This document shows, one piece after another, positions 17,693-24,771 of a stretch of 58,686 nt of DNA (its first letter is position 1; every line of letters begins with the position of its first letter). The notes beneath the pieces are model-generated. The model saw only the letters and a program-made list of their open reading frames with translations, was not told the DNA's origin and did no database searches. Source of the stretch: Gemmatimonas sp. (lineage in GTDB: Bacteria; Gemmatimonadota; Gemmatimonadetes; Gemmatimonadales; Gemmatimonadaceae); NCBI RefSeq assembly GCF_021298855.1, contig NZ_JAJTHI010000068.1, positions 1-58,686 of the forward strand, read 5' to 3'. Both the position numbers and the translations under genes were made by a program.

Positions 17693-18751
17693 ATGCCGAT
17701 GTCCGTCCTCGTATCTCCCGCCACACCGCTCGACCTGCGCAGCGACACCGTCACGCGTCCCAGCACGGCCATGCGGCAGGCCATGGCCCTCGCCGAGGTG
17801 GGCGACGATGTGCTCGACGGTGACCCTACCACGGCGGCGCTCGAAGCGTGGACGGCGGCCGCACTGGGCAAGGAGCGCGCGCTCTTCTTTCCCAGCGGCA
17901 GCATGGCCAACCAGGCGGCCATCTGGGTGCACACCACGCCAGGTACCGAGGTGCTGTGCGACGCCGAGTCGCATGTGTATCACTGGGAGATCGCCGGCGC
18001 GGCGGCGCTGTGCGGCGTCCAGTGCCGACCCGTGCGCGGCGAGTCCGCGGTGTTCCGGGCGGCCGATCTGCGCGCGCACATCCGCACCCCCAGCATTCAC
18101 GCGCCGGAGCCGTCGCTGGTCTGCCTCGAGAACACGCACAACGGGGCGGGGGGCGTGGTGACGTCGGTCGAGGAGATGCGGGACATCCAGGCCGTCGCCC
18201 GGGAGCACGCCCTGCCCGTGCACCTCGATGGCGCACGCCTCTGGAACGCGGCCACTGCGCTGCAGCGCCCACTCGCGCACCTCGCGGCGTGCGCCGATTC
18301 GGTCATGGTGAGTTTCTCGAAGGGGCTGGGCGCTCCCGTGGGAGCCTGCCTCGCCGGCAGCGCCGACTTCATCACCCGCGCCCATCGCGTGCGGAAGCGC
18401 TTCGGCGGGGGCATGCGGCAGAGCGGCGTTCTCGCGGCCGCCGCCCTGCACGCCGCGCAGCATCACTACGACCGCCTGGCCGAAGATCATGCCAGCGCCC
18501 GCTACCTGGCGCAGGTGGTTGACGGCGCGGGGCGCGCGCGGGTGGTGGCGCCCGATACCAACATCGTGATGATCGACCTGCCGCAGCCGCGGGCCGCCGC
18601 CGTGGTGGCACGCGCGCGTGAGCGTGGCGTGCGCCTTACCGAGTGGCACCCGGCCCGCATCAGGGCGGTCACGCATCTGGACGCACCGGCGGGCGCGGTA
18701 GCCGAAGCGGCGGCGCTGCTGCGGCAGACCCTCGAAGAGGTGCTGGCCTAG
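17693..18751 (+). CDS. ltaE: low-specificity L-threonine aldolase
   Basis: 352 residues, PLP-dependent; cleaves L-threonine or allo-threonine to glycine and acetaldehyde. Fold-type I features: LDLRSDTVTRPSTAMRQAM at the N-terminus, ALFFPSGSMANQAAI, ESHVYHWE, LENTHNGAGG, VHLDGARLWNAA, and the PLP lysine in MVSFSKGLGAPVG. The second in-frame ATG (17699) is equally possible as start. It lies 20 bp after the BrkB gene and is followed by the SRP RNA. Confidence 0.9.
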   Translation: MPMSVLVSPATPLDLRSDTVTRPSTAMRQAMALAEVGDDVLDGDPTTAALEAWTAAALGKERALFFPSGSMANQAAIWVHTTPGTEVLCDAESHVYHWEIAGAAALCGVQCRPVRGESAVFRAADLRAHIRTPSIHAPEPSLVCLENTHNGAGGVVTSVEEMRDIQAVAREHALPVHLDGARLWNAATALQRPLAHLAACADSVMVSFSKGLGAPVGACLAGSADFITRAHRVRKRFGGGMRQSGVLAAAALHAAQHHYDRLAEDHASARYLAQVVDGAGRARVVAPDTNIVMIDLPQPRAAAVVARARERGVRLTEWHPARIRAVTHLDAPAGAVAEAAALLRQTLEEVLA

Positions 18752-18774
18752 TACCATTTGGCGTGCGTGTCGGC

Positions 18775-18780
18775 TAACTT
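18775..18780 (+). promoter_or_regulatory. -10-like TAACTT before SRP RNA
   Basis: TAACTT lies 4-5 nt before the GGG that begins the terminal stem of the RNA. This fits a -10 box with a start at about 18785-18787. No convincing -35 is seen at the right distance. Confidence 0.4.
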
Positions 18781-18783
18781 CTA

Positions 18784-18886
18784 CGGGCTCCGGGTCCCGG
18801 AGGGCGCCAGGCCGCCAAATCGGTCAGGACCCCGAAGGTAGCAGCCGCACGTGGATTCTGACGTCGCTTCGTCAGGCCCGGAGCAC
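18784..18886 (+). ncRNA. ffs: signal recognition particle RNA, small bacterial (4.5S) type
   Basis: About 100 nt. The ends pair (GGGCTCCGGG at 18785-18794 with CCCGGAGC at 18877-18884) and the apex holds the conserved Ffh-binding domain: GGTCAGG on one side and AGCAGCC on the other. The apical stem ACC/GGT closes a loop reading CCGAA instead of the usual GGAA, which is one base longer. It binds Ffh and FtsY for cotranslational targeting of membrane proteins. A strong terminator follows at once. Its position between ltaE and dnaX agrees with SRP RNA often lying beside dnaX. Confidence 0.88.
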
Positions 18887-18888
18887 TG

Positions 18889-18935
18889 CGCGCAGGAGGA
18901 TTCGCTGGTCACCAGCGGACCTCCTGCGCGTTTTC
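18889..18935 (+). terminator. intrinsic terminator after SRP RNA
   Basis: An 11-bp outer stem CGCGCAGGAGG (18889-18899) pairs with 18920-18930, with an inner stem CGCTGGT/ACCAGCG (18903-18909 with 18911-18917). TTTTCGT follows directly. This is the strongest Rho-independent terminator in the window. Confidence 0.85.
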
Positions 18936-18975
18936 GTCGGGGGGAGCCGTGCCGTCGCGCCGGGCCGGTACCGCT

Positions 18976-18987
18976 TAGATTGCGGCC
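18976..18987 (+). promoter_or_regulatory. -10-like TAGATT six bases before the dnaX ATG
   Basis: TAGATT (18976-18981), then GCGGCC, then ATG. The cinA start reads TAGATT, TCGGCC, ATG, which is nearly the same string. No ribosome binding site. This suggests a leaderless dnaX transcript that starts just after the SRP terminator. Confidence 0.5.
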
Positions 18988-20775
18988 ATGTCCCTCGCTC
19001 TCGCCCGCAAGTACCGACCGCGGAATTTCGCGACCGTGGCGGTGCAGTCGCACGTCGCCAACACCCTCAAGGGGGCCATCGCGCGCGGGCGTGTTGCCCA
19101 TGGCTACCTGTTGTGCGGGCCGCGCGGCACGGGCAAGACCACCCTGGCGCGCGTCCTGGCCATGGCGCTCAACTGTGAGCGCCGCGGGGAGCCCGAACTG
19201 CAGGGCGAACCCTGTGGGCAGTGTGCCAGTTGCCAGCGCATCTGGAGCGGCGCGGCCTCTCTCGATGTGGTCGAAATCGACGCCGCCTCGAATGGTGGTG
19301 TCGCCGACGCCCGCGACCTGCGCGAGCGGGCCATGTACGCGCCGTCGGGTGACGACCGGTACAAGGTCTATATCGTCGACGAAGCGCACATGCTGTCGCG
19401 CGATGCCTGGAACGCGCTGCTCAAGGTGCTCGAAGAACCGCCGCCGCGCGTGGTGTTCGTCTTCGCCACCACCGAGTCGCAGAAGGTGCTCGGTACCGTC
19501 GTGTCCCGCCTGCAGCGATTCGACCTCAAGCGCATCGGGGCCACCGAGATCCGTGAGCGGCTCGCGGCCGTGCTCACCGAAGAGGGCGTGCGCTTCGAGG
19601 ACGAAGCGCTCGGCATGATTGCGCGCGCCGCCGACGGTGGATTGCGCGATGCCCTGTCACTCACCGACCAGGTGCTGTCGCTCGGCGAAACCGCCGAGGT
19701 GACCGCCGACCGCGTCACGGTGGCGTTGGGGCTGGTGCCCGACGACGAATACGTGGCGCTACTCGACCTCATCCTCGAGCGCCGTGCCGGCGACATCTTC
19801 GCGGCCGTGCAGCGCCAGGCCGACGCCGGCGTGGATTTCGTGCTGCTGCTGGCCGGTTTGGGACGCACGCTGCGCGCCCTGCTCGCGATGACCATGGGCG
19901 GGGCACTTCCCGACATGTCCGAACGGCTGCGGGCGGCCCTGCAGGCGCGCACGGGGCGCGTCTCGGCGGGTGATCTCGTGCGCATGCTGCACGCCCTGCT
20001 CGAAATCGAACCCATGTATCGCAAGAGTGGCCAGCCTCAGTTGCTGCTCGAAACGCTGCTGGTGCGCTTCGCCCTGCTCGATCGCACGGTCGAGCTGGAG
20101 GAAGTGCTGAAGGGCTTCGGCGCAGGTGGCGGTGACGACCCGCCGCCGCGGCGCGTGGCGCATGACGCACGGGTCGCGTCGGCGTATGCCATGCCCCCGT
20201 CTCCACCCCCGGCCGTTGCGCCGGCGCTGGCGCCTGCGCCCGCGTTCATTCCCCCGGCGCCGTCACAAACGGCCACGCAGCATGCGGCGGCCGCGGCGGC
20301 GGCGGCCCAGCAGGAGGCGGCGCAGCGCGCCCCCGCCGCGACGGTGCGGCGAGCGCAGGGTGGCGCGCCCACGGTGGAGCAGGTCAAGGCCACCTGGCCG
20401 CAGGTGACGACCGCAGTCCGCAGCAGCGGGCGCGGCATGGTGGCCGAAGCCCTGCAGCGCCTCGTGCCCGTGGCCGTAACTGCCGATGGCGTGGTCACGC
20501 TGTCTCATGCGGCGGGCGATGACACCTTCGCGATGCCCGTGGAGCGCGCGCGCGCCGATGTGCTGGCCGCATTGCAGGCACAGCTGCCGGGGGTGCACGG
20601 CTTCACGTTGCAGCCAACGGCGCCCGTTGCGCCAAGTGGTGCCCCAGCGCCGCGCGCCGCTGCCAAGCGCCTGACCGCGCACGACGTGCAGCAGCAGCGC
20701 ACGGAACAGATCGCCGCCAAGGATCCCTTGCTCGAGGCGGCGGTGAAGGCCCTGGACCTCGAGCTGTTGGACTGA
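18988..20775 (+). CDS. dnaX: DNA polymerase III subunit gamma/tau
   Basis: 595 residues. ATPase of the clamp loader that places the beta clamp on primed DNA. AAA+ features: SLALARKYRPRNFATV, Walker A GPRGTGKTT, zinc-binding cysteines in the CGQCASCQRIW region, Walker B VYIVDEAHML, sensor 1 FATTESQKV, and GGLRDALSLTDQ. Residues about 384-457 form a Pro/Ala-rich linker including a run of eight alanines, before a tau-like C-terminal domain. I see no A-rich slippery heptamer for making gamma by frameshifting. First gene of a dnaX-ybaB-recR unit. Confidence 0.95.
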   Translation: MSLALARKYRPRNFATVAVQSHVANTLKGAIARGRVAHGYLLCGPRGTGKTTLARVLAMALNCERRGEPELQGEPCGQCASCQRIWSGAASLDVVEIDAASNGGVADARDLRERAMYAPSGDDRYKVYIVDEAHMLSRDAWNALLKVLEEPPPRVVFVFATTESQKVLGTVVSRLQRFDLKRIGATEIRERLAAVLTEEGVRFEDEALGMIARAADGGLRDALSLTDQVLSLGETAEVTADRVTVALGLVPDDEYVALLDLILERRAGDIFAAVQRQADAGVDFVLLLAGLGRTLRALLAMTMGGALPDMSERLRAALQARTGRVSAGDLVRMLHALLEIEPMYRKSGQPQLLLETLLVRFALLDRTVELEEVLKGFGAGGGDDPPPRRVAHDARVASAYAMPPSPPPAVAPALAPAPAFIPPAPSQTATQHAAAAAAAAQQEAAQRAPAATVRRAQGGAPTVEQVKATWPQVTTAVRSSGRGMVAEALQRLVPVAVTADGVVTLSHAAGDDTFAMPVERARADVLAALQAQLPGVHGFTLQPTAPVAPSGAPAPRAAAKRLTAHDVQQQRTEQIAAKDPLLEAAVKALDLELLD

Positions 20776-20782
20776 TTTCAAG

Positions 20783-20870
20783 GCAGGGAGCAGGGAGAAG
20801 GGTGTCAGGATGAAGGGAGCAGGAGCCTTCATCCGTCCCCTGAGACCCTTCCCCCTGCTCCCTCCCGTGT
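20783..20870. repeat. purine-rich long palindrome (AGCAGGG family), copy 1
   Basis: Arms 20786-20809 and 20839-20862 are inverted copies matching at 22 of 24 positions (GGGAGCAGGG and so on), with a second perfect stem inside (ATGAAGG 20810-20816, CCTTCAT 20826-20832). It fills the spacer between dnaX and ybaB. A related element is at 29841-29917. Confidence 0.75.
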
Positions 20871-20895
20871 CATAGAAACCTCTCCGAGTACCCCG

Positions 20896-21204
20896 ATGGA
20901 TATCTTCAAGATGCTGGGCCAGTTCAAGGACATGCAGGCCCGCATGCAGACGATGCAGGACGAGATGGCGCAGCGCACGTTCAGCGCACTCGCCGGCGGT
21001 GGCATGGTGACCGCCGATGTCGACGGCAAGATGCAACTCAAGCGTATCCAGATCGATCCCGCCATCATGGCGGACAAGGACATGGTCGAGGATCTGATCG
21101 TCGTGGCCGTGGCCGAGGCGCAGAAGAAGGCGGCCGACGCCATGCAAATGGAGCTGCAGAAGGTAACGGGCGGCATCGACCTGCCGTTCAAGCTGCCGTT
21201 CTGA
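20896..21204 (+). CDS. YbaB/EbfC family nucleoid-associated protein
   Basis: 102 residues, typical length. Small dimeric DNA-binding protein. It starts MDIFKMLGQFKDMQARMQTMQDEM, and contains GGMVTADVDGKMQLKRIQIDP and ending GGIDLPFKLPF, matching the family. Its place between dnaX and recR is the standard bacterial arrangement, linking it to replication-associated repair. The CATAGA just after the upstream palindrome could be a -10 for a short leader. Confidence 0.92.
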   Translation: MDIFKMLGQFKDMQARMQTMQDEMAQRTFSALAGGGMVTADVDGKMQLKRIQIDPAIMADKDMVEDLIVVAVAEAQKKAADAMQMELQKVTGGIDLPFKLPF

Positions 21205-21214
21205 TTCGCCTCGC

Positions 21215-21805
21215 GTGTCCGTCATCGACGAGCTGACCAGCGAGCTGGCGCGGCTGCCCGGCATTGGACGCAAGACGGCCTTGCGCCTCACGTACCACCT
21301 GCTGCGGCAGCCGGCCGCGCAGAGCCGCCGTCTGGCCGAGACCCTCGTGGCGCTGACGGAGCGGGTGCGCCCCTGCGACCGGTGCTTCAACCTCACGGAA
21401 CAGCCGCTCTGTCCGCTCTGCGCCGATCCCCGCCGCGAAGCGACGGTCCTCTGCGTGGTCGAGGAGGCGAGCGACATTGCCTCCATCGAACGGGCCGGGG
21501 AGTTCCGTGGCCTGTACCACGTCCTGGGGGGGCGGCTGTCGCCCCTCGATGGCGTGGGTCCGGATGACCTGTCCATTGGCGCGCTGCTGGCACGCCTCGG
21601 GCCGGAAGGGGTACAGGAGGTCATTCTGGCCACCAACCCCTCCCTGGAAGGGGAGGCCACGGCCCTGTACGTCCAGCGCCAGCTGGCCGGTGGGGCGGTT
21701 CGGGTCACCCGCATCGCCCGGGGGCTCCCGGTGGGCGGCGATCTGGAATACGCCGACGGGGTGACCATTGCGCAGGCGCTCGCCGCGCGGCGGGAAATGC
21801 TCTAG
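21215..21805 (+). CDS. recR: recombination mediator RecR
   Basis: 196 residues with GTG start, 10 bp after ybaB. It works with RecF/RecO to load RecA on gapped DNA. Features in order: helix-hairpin-helix ELARLPGIGRKTALRLTYHLL, a four-cysteine zinc finger (CDRCFNLTEQPLCPLC), and a TOPRIM domain (LCVVEEASDIASIERAGEFRGLYHVLGGRLSPLDGVGP, NPSLEGEATALYV). Length is standard. Third gene of the dnaX-ybaB-recR unit. Confidence 0.95.
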   Translation: MSVIDELTSELARLPGIGRKTALRLTYHLLRQPAAQSRRLAETLVALTERVRPCDRCFNLTEQPLCPLCADPRREATVLCVVEEASDIASIERAGEFRGLYHVLGGRLSPLDGVGPDDLSIGALLARLGPEGVQEVILATNPSLEGEATALYVQRQLAGGAVRVTRIARGLPVGGDLEYADGVTIAQALAARREML

Positions 21806-21876
21806 AACCGGGCGGGCACCGCCCATCACCACGTCAACACCCCCGGGACCCGGGGGGCACAGGGGAAGCGCCGATC

Positions 21877-22170
21877 GTGCGTTCGCAGCGAGACAGCGGG
21901 TGGCAGGCCGCCGGCAAGGTGGGAATCGGGCTGGTCGTAGGGGCCGCCGTGGGGCTGGTCGGGTGGAGTCTGGCCCAGCGCCGTCACCGCCGGAGCCTCT
22001 TCCATCCCGACAAGCTGAAACGGCTCGCCGCCCTCGGTTACCTGCGGGCTCACCCAAGCGTTGATAGTGCGCGGCTCCTCCGCGATTACCTCCAGTGGGA
22101 GCCCCACCCGTTGCTGCGGCGTCGCGCCCGTGGGGTTCTGCTCCGGACGGAGCGGGCGTTACGTTCCTAG
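21877..22170 (+). CDS. small membrane-anchored hypothetical protein
   Basis: 97 residues, GTG start with AGGGGAAG upstream. One membrane helix (AAGKVGIGLVVGAAVGLVGWSLA) is followed by a basic stretch (QRRHRRSLFHPDKLKRL) and a cytosolic tail (ALGYLRAHPSVDSARLLRDYLQWEPHPLL) that looks helical. I do not recognise the family. It stands between recR and the MglB/MglA pair, same strand. Codon pattern is like its neighbours, so it is probably real. Confidence 0.6.
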   Translation: MRSQRDSGWQAAGKVGIGLVVGAAVGLVGWSLAQRRHRRSLFHPDKLKRLAALGYLRAHPSVDSARLLRDYLQWEPHPLLRRRARGVLLRTERALRS

Positions 22171-22260
22171 AAGCGCAGTCTCGGATTTTCGGTCGGGCAT
22201 GCCATATTCATGTCACGTACCCGGCAACTCGTCTCCTGGTCACCGGCAACTCCTGCATTC

Positions 22261-22749
22261 ATGCCCATTGGCGCCGCCACCTGGTCGTTCACCGAGGACG
22301 ACTTCGGGGCCATCACGATCACCCTGCAGCGTTTCCTGTACGACGCGAAAGCGCGCTGCGCGCTGCTCGTCGACCGCAGCGGGCAACTCGTCGCCACCGT
22401 TGGCGAACCCCCCAACTTCGATGCGACCGCTTTCGCGACGCTGACCGCCGCCGACTTCAGCGCCAACGACCAGCTCGCGCGTCTGATCGGCGAAAGCGAT
22501 TTCAACGTGCTCTTCCATCAGGGGGAGCGCGAATCGATGTATCTCGCCGACATCGCGCGCCGCGTCATCCTGGTGGTGCTCTTCGACAACCGGACCACTC
22601 TCGGCCTGGTGCGGTTGCGCATGAAGGGCGCCGTGGACGAACTCACGCGCATTTTCGAGGGGGTCTTCGCGCGCGGGAACGCGCGTGATGCGGCGCCCCC
22701 CGGCTTCCTCGCCGGTGCCGAAGACGAGATCGACCGCTTGTTTCAGTAA
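22261..22749 (+). CDS. mglB: roadblock/LC7 domain protein (MglB-like)
   Basis: 162 residues from ATG 22261, which begins just before the domain; ATG 22210 would add 17 residues. The roadblock fold is visible as FGAITITLQRFLYDAKARCALLVDRSGQLVATVGE, then AFATLTAADFSANDQLARLIGE, and strands VLFHQGERESMYLADIARRVILVVLFD. MglB is the GTPase-activating partner of MglA and sets front-rear polarity in Myxococcus and Thermus. The GTPase partner follows 12 bp later. In this organism the target (motility, polarity or envelope growth) is not known. Confidence 0.8.
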   Translation: MPIGAATWSFTEDDFGAITITLQRFLYDAKARCALLVDRSGQLVATVGEPPNFDATAFATLTAADFSANDQLARLIGESDFNVLFHQGERESMYLADIARRVILVVLFDNRTTLGLVRLRMKGAVDELTRIFEGVFARGNARDAAPPGFLAGAEDEIDRLFQ

Positions 22750-22761
22750 AGGGGCAAGCTC

Positions 22762-23439
22762 ATGTCGATGATCAACTATGCGTCCCGCGAGATCAACTGC
22801 AAGATCGTGTTCTACGGTCCCGGTCTCGGCGGCAAGACGACCAATCTCGAGTACGTCTACGGCAAGGTGTCGCCAAGCACGCGCGGCAAGCTCATCTCGC
22901 TGGCCACGGAAACCGAGCGTACGCTGTTTTTCGATTTCCTGCCGGTCGACCTGGGAACGATTCGTGGCTTCAAGACCCGCTTTCACCTCTATACGGTGCC
23001 AGGGCAGGTCTACTACAATGCGTCACGCAAGCTCATCTTGAAGGGCGTGGACGGGGTGGTGTTCGTCGCCGACTCACAGACCGAGCGTGCCGAAGCCAAT
23101 CTCGAGTCCATGCAGAACCTGTATGACAACATGGCGGCCTACGGGTACGACCTCACCCGCATGCCGTTCGTCATCCAGTACAACAAGCGCGATCTTCCCA
23201 ACGCGGCGTCGCTGGCCGATCTGCAGGCCATGCTGAATCCTGGCTGGGAGGTCACGGATCCGTCGCGGATGCGTCCGCTGGCGGATCCATTCCGCCCGGG
23301 TGAGTATCTGGTGGGCCAGTTGCCCACCGGGGAATGGGTGGAGCGTGTACCGTACTTCGAAGCGGTCGCCGTTACCGGCGATGGCGTCTTCGACACTCTC
23401 AAAGCCGTTTCCAAGCTGGTGCTGAAGACGCTCGCCTGA
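22762..23439 (+). CDS. mglA: Ras-like GTPase MglA
   Basis: 225 residues, GGGGCAAGCTC ribosome binding site before ATG. Small GTPase motifs: P-loop [10 protein letters not shown], switch regions [15 protein letters not shown] and [25 protein letters not shown] for guanine specificity. The GxG-GGKT P-loop and the YTVPGQ switch are characteristic of MglA. It is about 30 residues longer than Myxococcus MglA because of an insertion at about residues 157-197 ([20 protein letters not shown]). Paired with mglB directly upstream. Confidence 0.9.
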   Translation: MSMINYASREINCKIVFYGPGLGGKTTNLEYVYGKVSPSTRGKLISLATETERTLFFDFLPVDLGTIRGFKTRFHLYTVPGQVYYNASRKLILKGVDGVVFVADSQTERAEANLESMQNLYDNMAAYGYDLTRMPFVIQYNKRDLPNAASLADLQAMLNPGWEVTDPSRMRPLADPFRPGEYLVGQLPTGEWVERVPYFEAVAVTGDGVFDTLKAVSKLVLKTLA

Positions 23440-23475
23440 TCATCCACGGCGAGCGCTGCGTGCGCCGGCGTCCCG

Positions 23476-24174
23476 GTGACGGATTCCCGCCAACCCGACC
23501 GTCGAGTGAACCTTCCCAACGCAATCACCGTGGGCCGCATCGCCCTGACGCCGCTGATTGCGTGGTTGCCGTTCACGACCTCGTGGTCCGCCCGGTTGTT
23601 TGCGTTCGTGCTGTTCCTCATTGCCGCCGTCACCGACTACTGGGACGGCCACCTGGCACGGTCACGCAACCTCGTCACCGACCTCGGCCGCCTGCTCGAT
23701 CCGCTCGCCGACAAGATGCTGCTGCTGGCGACGCTCATTCCCATGTACCTGCTGCAGCGCCACCACGCCTTCGTGGAAGCGAGCGACGCGGTGTCGAGTC
23801 CGTTTCTCTTCGAACTGCCCTTCGGCAGGGTGTCATTGCCGCTGTGGATCGTGCTCGTGGTGCTGGGGCGCGAAGCCTTCATGACGGTGTTCCGGCAGAT
23901 TGCCGCCCGCCGCGGGCTGGTCATTGCCGCCATCGGTCCGGCCAAGTGGAAGACCACCTTCCAGAGCATCTGGCTCGGTGCGGCGTACTTCTGGTTCTTC
24001 GCGAGCACGCTCGCCGAGCATCGCGGATGGCTCGCCGATGGCGCCTGGCGCGCCTTCGCCCTGTTCAACGGCTTCGTGGGCGTGCTCAGCATGGTCGGTG
24101 CCGTGGCGCTGACGCTCTACTCCCTGTGGCTGTACATGCGCCGCTACGGTTGGCAGGTGCTCCGCGCGGCCTAG
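23476..24174 (+). CDS. pgsA: CDP-alcohol phosphatidyltransferase, PgsA-like
   Basis: 232 residues, GTG start. Integral membrane enzyme; probable step is glycerol-3-phosphate plus CDP-diacylglycerol to phosphatidylglycerophosphate. The CDP-alcohol motif is complete: DYWDGHLARSRNLVTDLGRLLDPLADK, with the aspartates and the glycine in register. NLPNAITVGRIALTPLIAW at the N-terminus is typical of PgsA. It is longer than most PgsA (180-200), with extra sequence in the middle (about residues 95-115). It is 36 bp after mglA. Confidence 0.85.
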   Translation: MTDSRQPDRRVNLPNAITVGRIALTPLIAWLPFTTSWSARLFAFVLFLIAAVTDYWDGHLARSRNLVTDLGRLLDPLADKMLLLATLIPMYLLQRHHAFVEASDAVSSPFLFELPFGRVSLPLWIVLVVLGREAFMTVFRQIAARRGLVIAAIGPAKWKTTFQSIWLGAAYFWFFASTLAEHRGWLADGAWRAFALFNGFVGVLSMVGAVALTLYSLWLYMRRYGWQVLRAA

Positions 24175-24207
24175 GGCCGCGGGAGGCGCGGAGCAGGGGA
24201 GACACTG

Positions 24208-24241
24208 CTCGTCGGAGGCGCGGAGCCGCGGAGGCACGGAG
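24208..24241. repeat. left 34-bp inverted repeat flanking the GxxExxY gene
   Basis: Matches the inverse of 24680-24713 at 32 of 34 positions; built from CGGAGGC words (CTCGTCGGAGGC and so on). It ends 2 bp before the GxxExxY stop codon. The segment CCTCCGACGAGC of the opposite arm is repeated at 33984-33995. Confidence 0.85.
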
Positions 24242-24243
24242 TG

Positions 24244-24642
24244 CTACGGGACGGTGTGGGTGTTGATCACGCGGTCGATGCCTTCCTTCATGGTCGAGAG
24301 GCCGAAGTTGAGGACGAGCCCCACCTCGAGCCGGGTGAAGCGCAGATAGGTCAGCAGCTGCCGTCGAAACATCGCCGAGTGTCGCTCGCAGGCCTTTACC
24401 TCCACGACGACGGCGCGATCGATGAGCAGGTCGATTCGGAAGGCCTGATCGATTCGACGTGAGCGATAGGTCAGCGGGAGCACAACCTGCCTGGCGACCG
24501 TGTGGCCGCGTCGTTCAAGCTCGTCCGCCAAGAGCATCTCGTATGTCGATTCGAACATCCCAGGGCCGACATCCCGATGCAGTCGTACGGCCGAGTCGAC
24601 GATGGATGCCGTGACCCCCACATGATGGATGATCGCTGCCAT
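24244..24642 (-). CDS. GxxExxY protein
   Basis: 132 residues. Family-defining motif GPGMFESTY is at residues about 26-34, followed by LADELERRGHTVARQVVLPLTYR, IDLLIDRAVVVEVKACE and FRRQLLTYLRFTRLEVGLVLNFG. The fold resembles a PD-(D/E)xK nuclease core (E-x-Y, DLLID, VEVKA), though activity is not established. It is flanked by 34-bp inverted repeats, 2 bp after its stop and 37 bp before its start, so gene and repeats look like one cassette inserted between pgsA and cinA on the opposite strand. Function unknown. Confidence 0.85.
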   Translation of the reverse strand: MAAIIHHVGVTASIVDSAVRLHRDVGPGMFESTYEMLLADELERRGHTVARQVVLPLTYRSRRIDQAFRIDLLIDRAVVVEVKACERHSAMFRRQLLTYLRFTRLEVGLVLNFGLSTMKEGIDRVINTHTVP

Positions 24643-24679
24643 GCCGCACGCTATGGCAAGGCGTCAGTCTGGCGTCAGT

Positions 24680-24713
24680 CTCCGTGCCTCCGGGGCTCCG
24701 TGCCTCCGACGAG
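24680..24713. repeat. right 34-bp inverted repeat flanking the GxxExxY gene
   Basis: Inverse of 24208-24241 with two mismatches. Followed by GATTCCCCGCC, also similar to the sequence after the related palindrome at 33951-34008 (AGTTCTCCCCGCC). No obvious target-site duplication outside the pair. Confidence 0.85.
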
Positions 24714-24759
24714 CGATTCCCCGCCCTTCACGCCAGCAGTTCAACGACCCGGCGGTCGC

Positions 24760-24771
24760 TAGATTTCGGCC
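24760..24771 (+). promoter_or_regulatory. -10-like TAGATT six bases before the cinA ATG
   Basis: TAGATT (24760-24765), TCGGCC, then ATG 24772. No Shine-Dalgarno motif; almost identical to the dnaX start. Confidence 0.5.

Noticed and set aside
20100-20400. Programmed frameshift in dnaX giving gamma
   Set aside because: No A-rich slippery heptamer with a downstream hairpin is seen; the C-rich linker codons do not fit.
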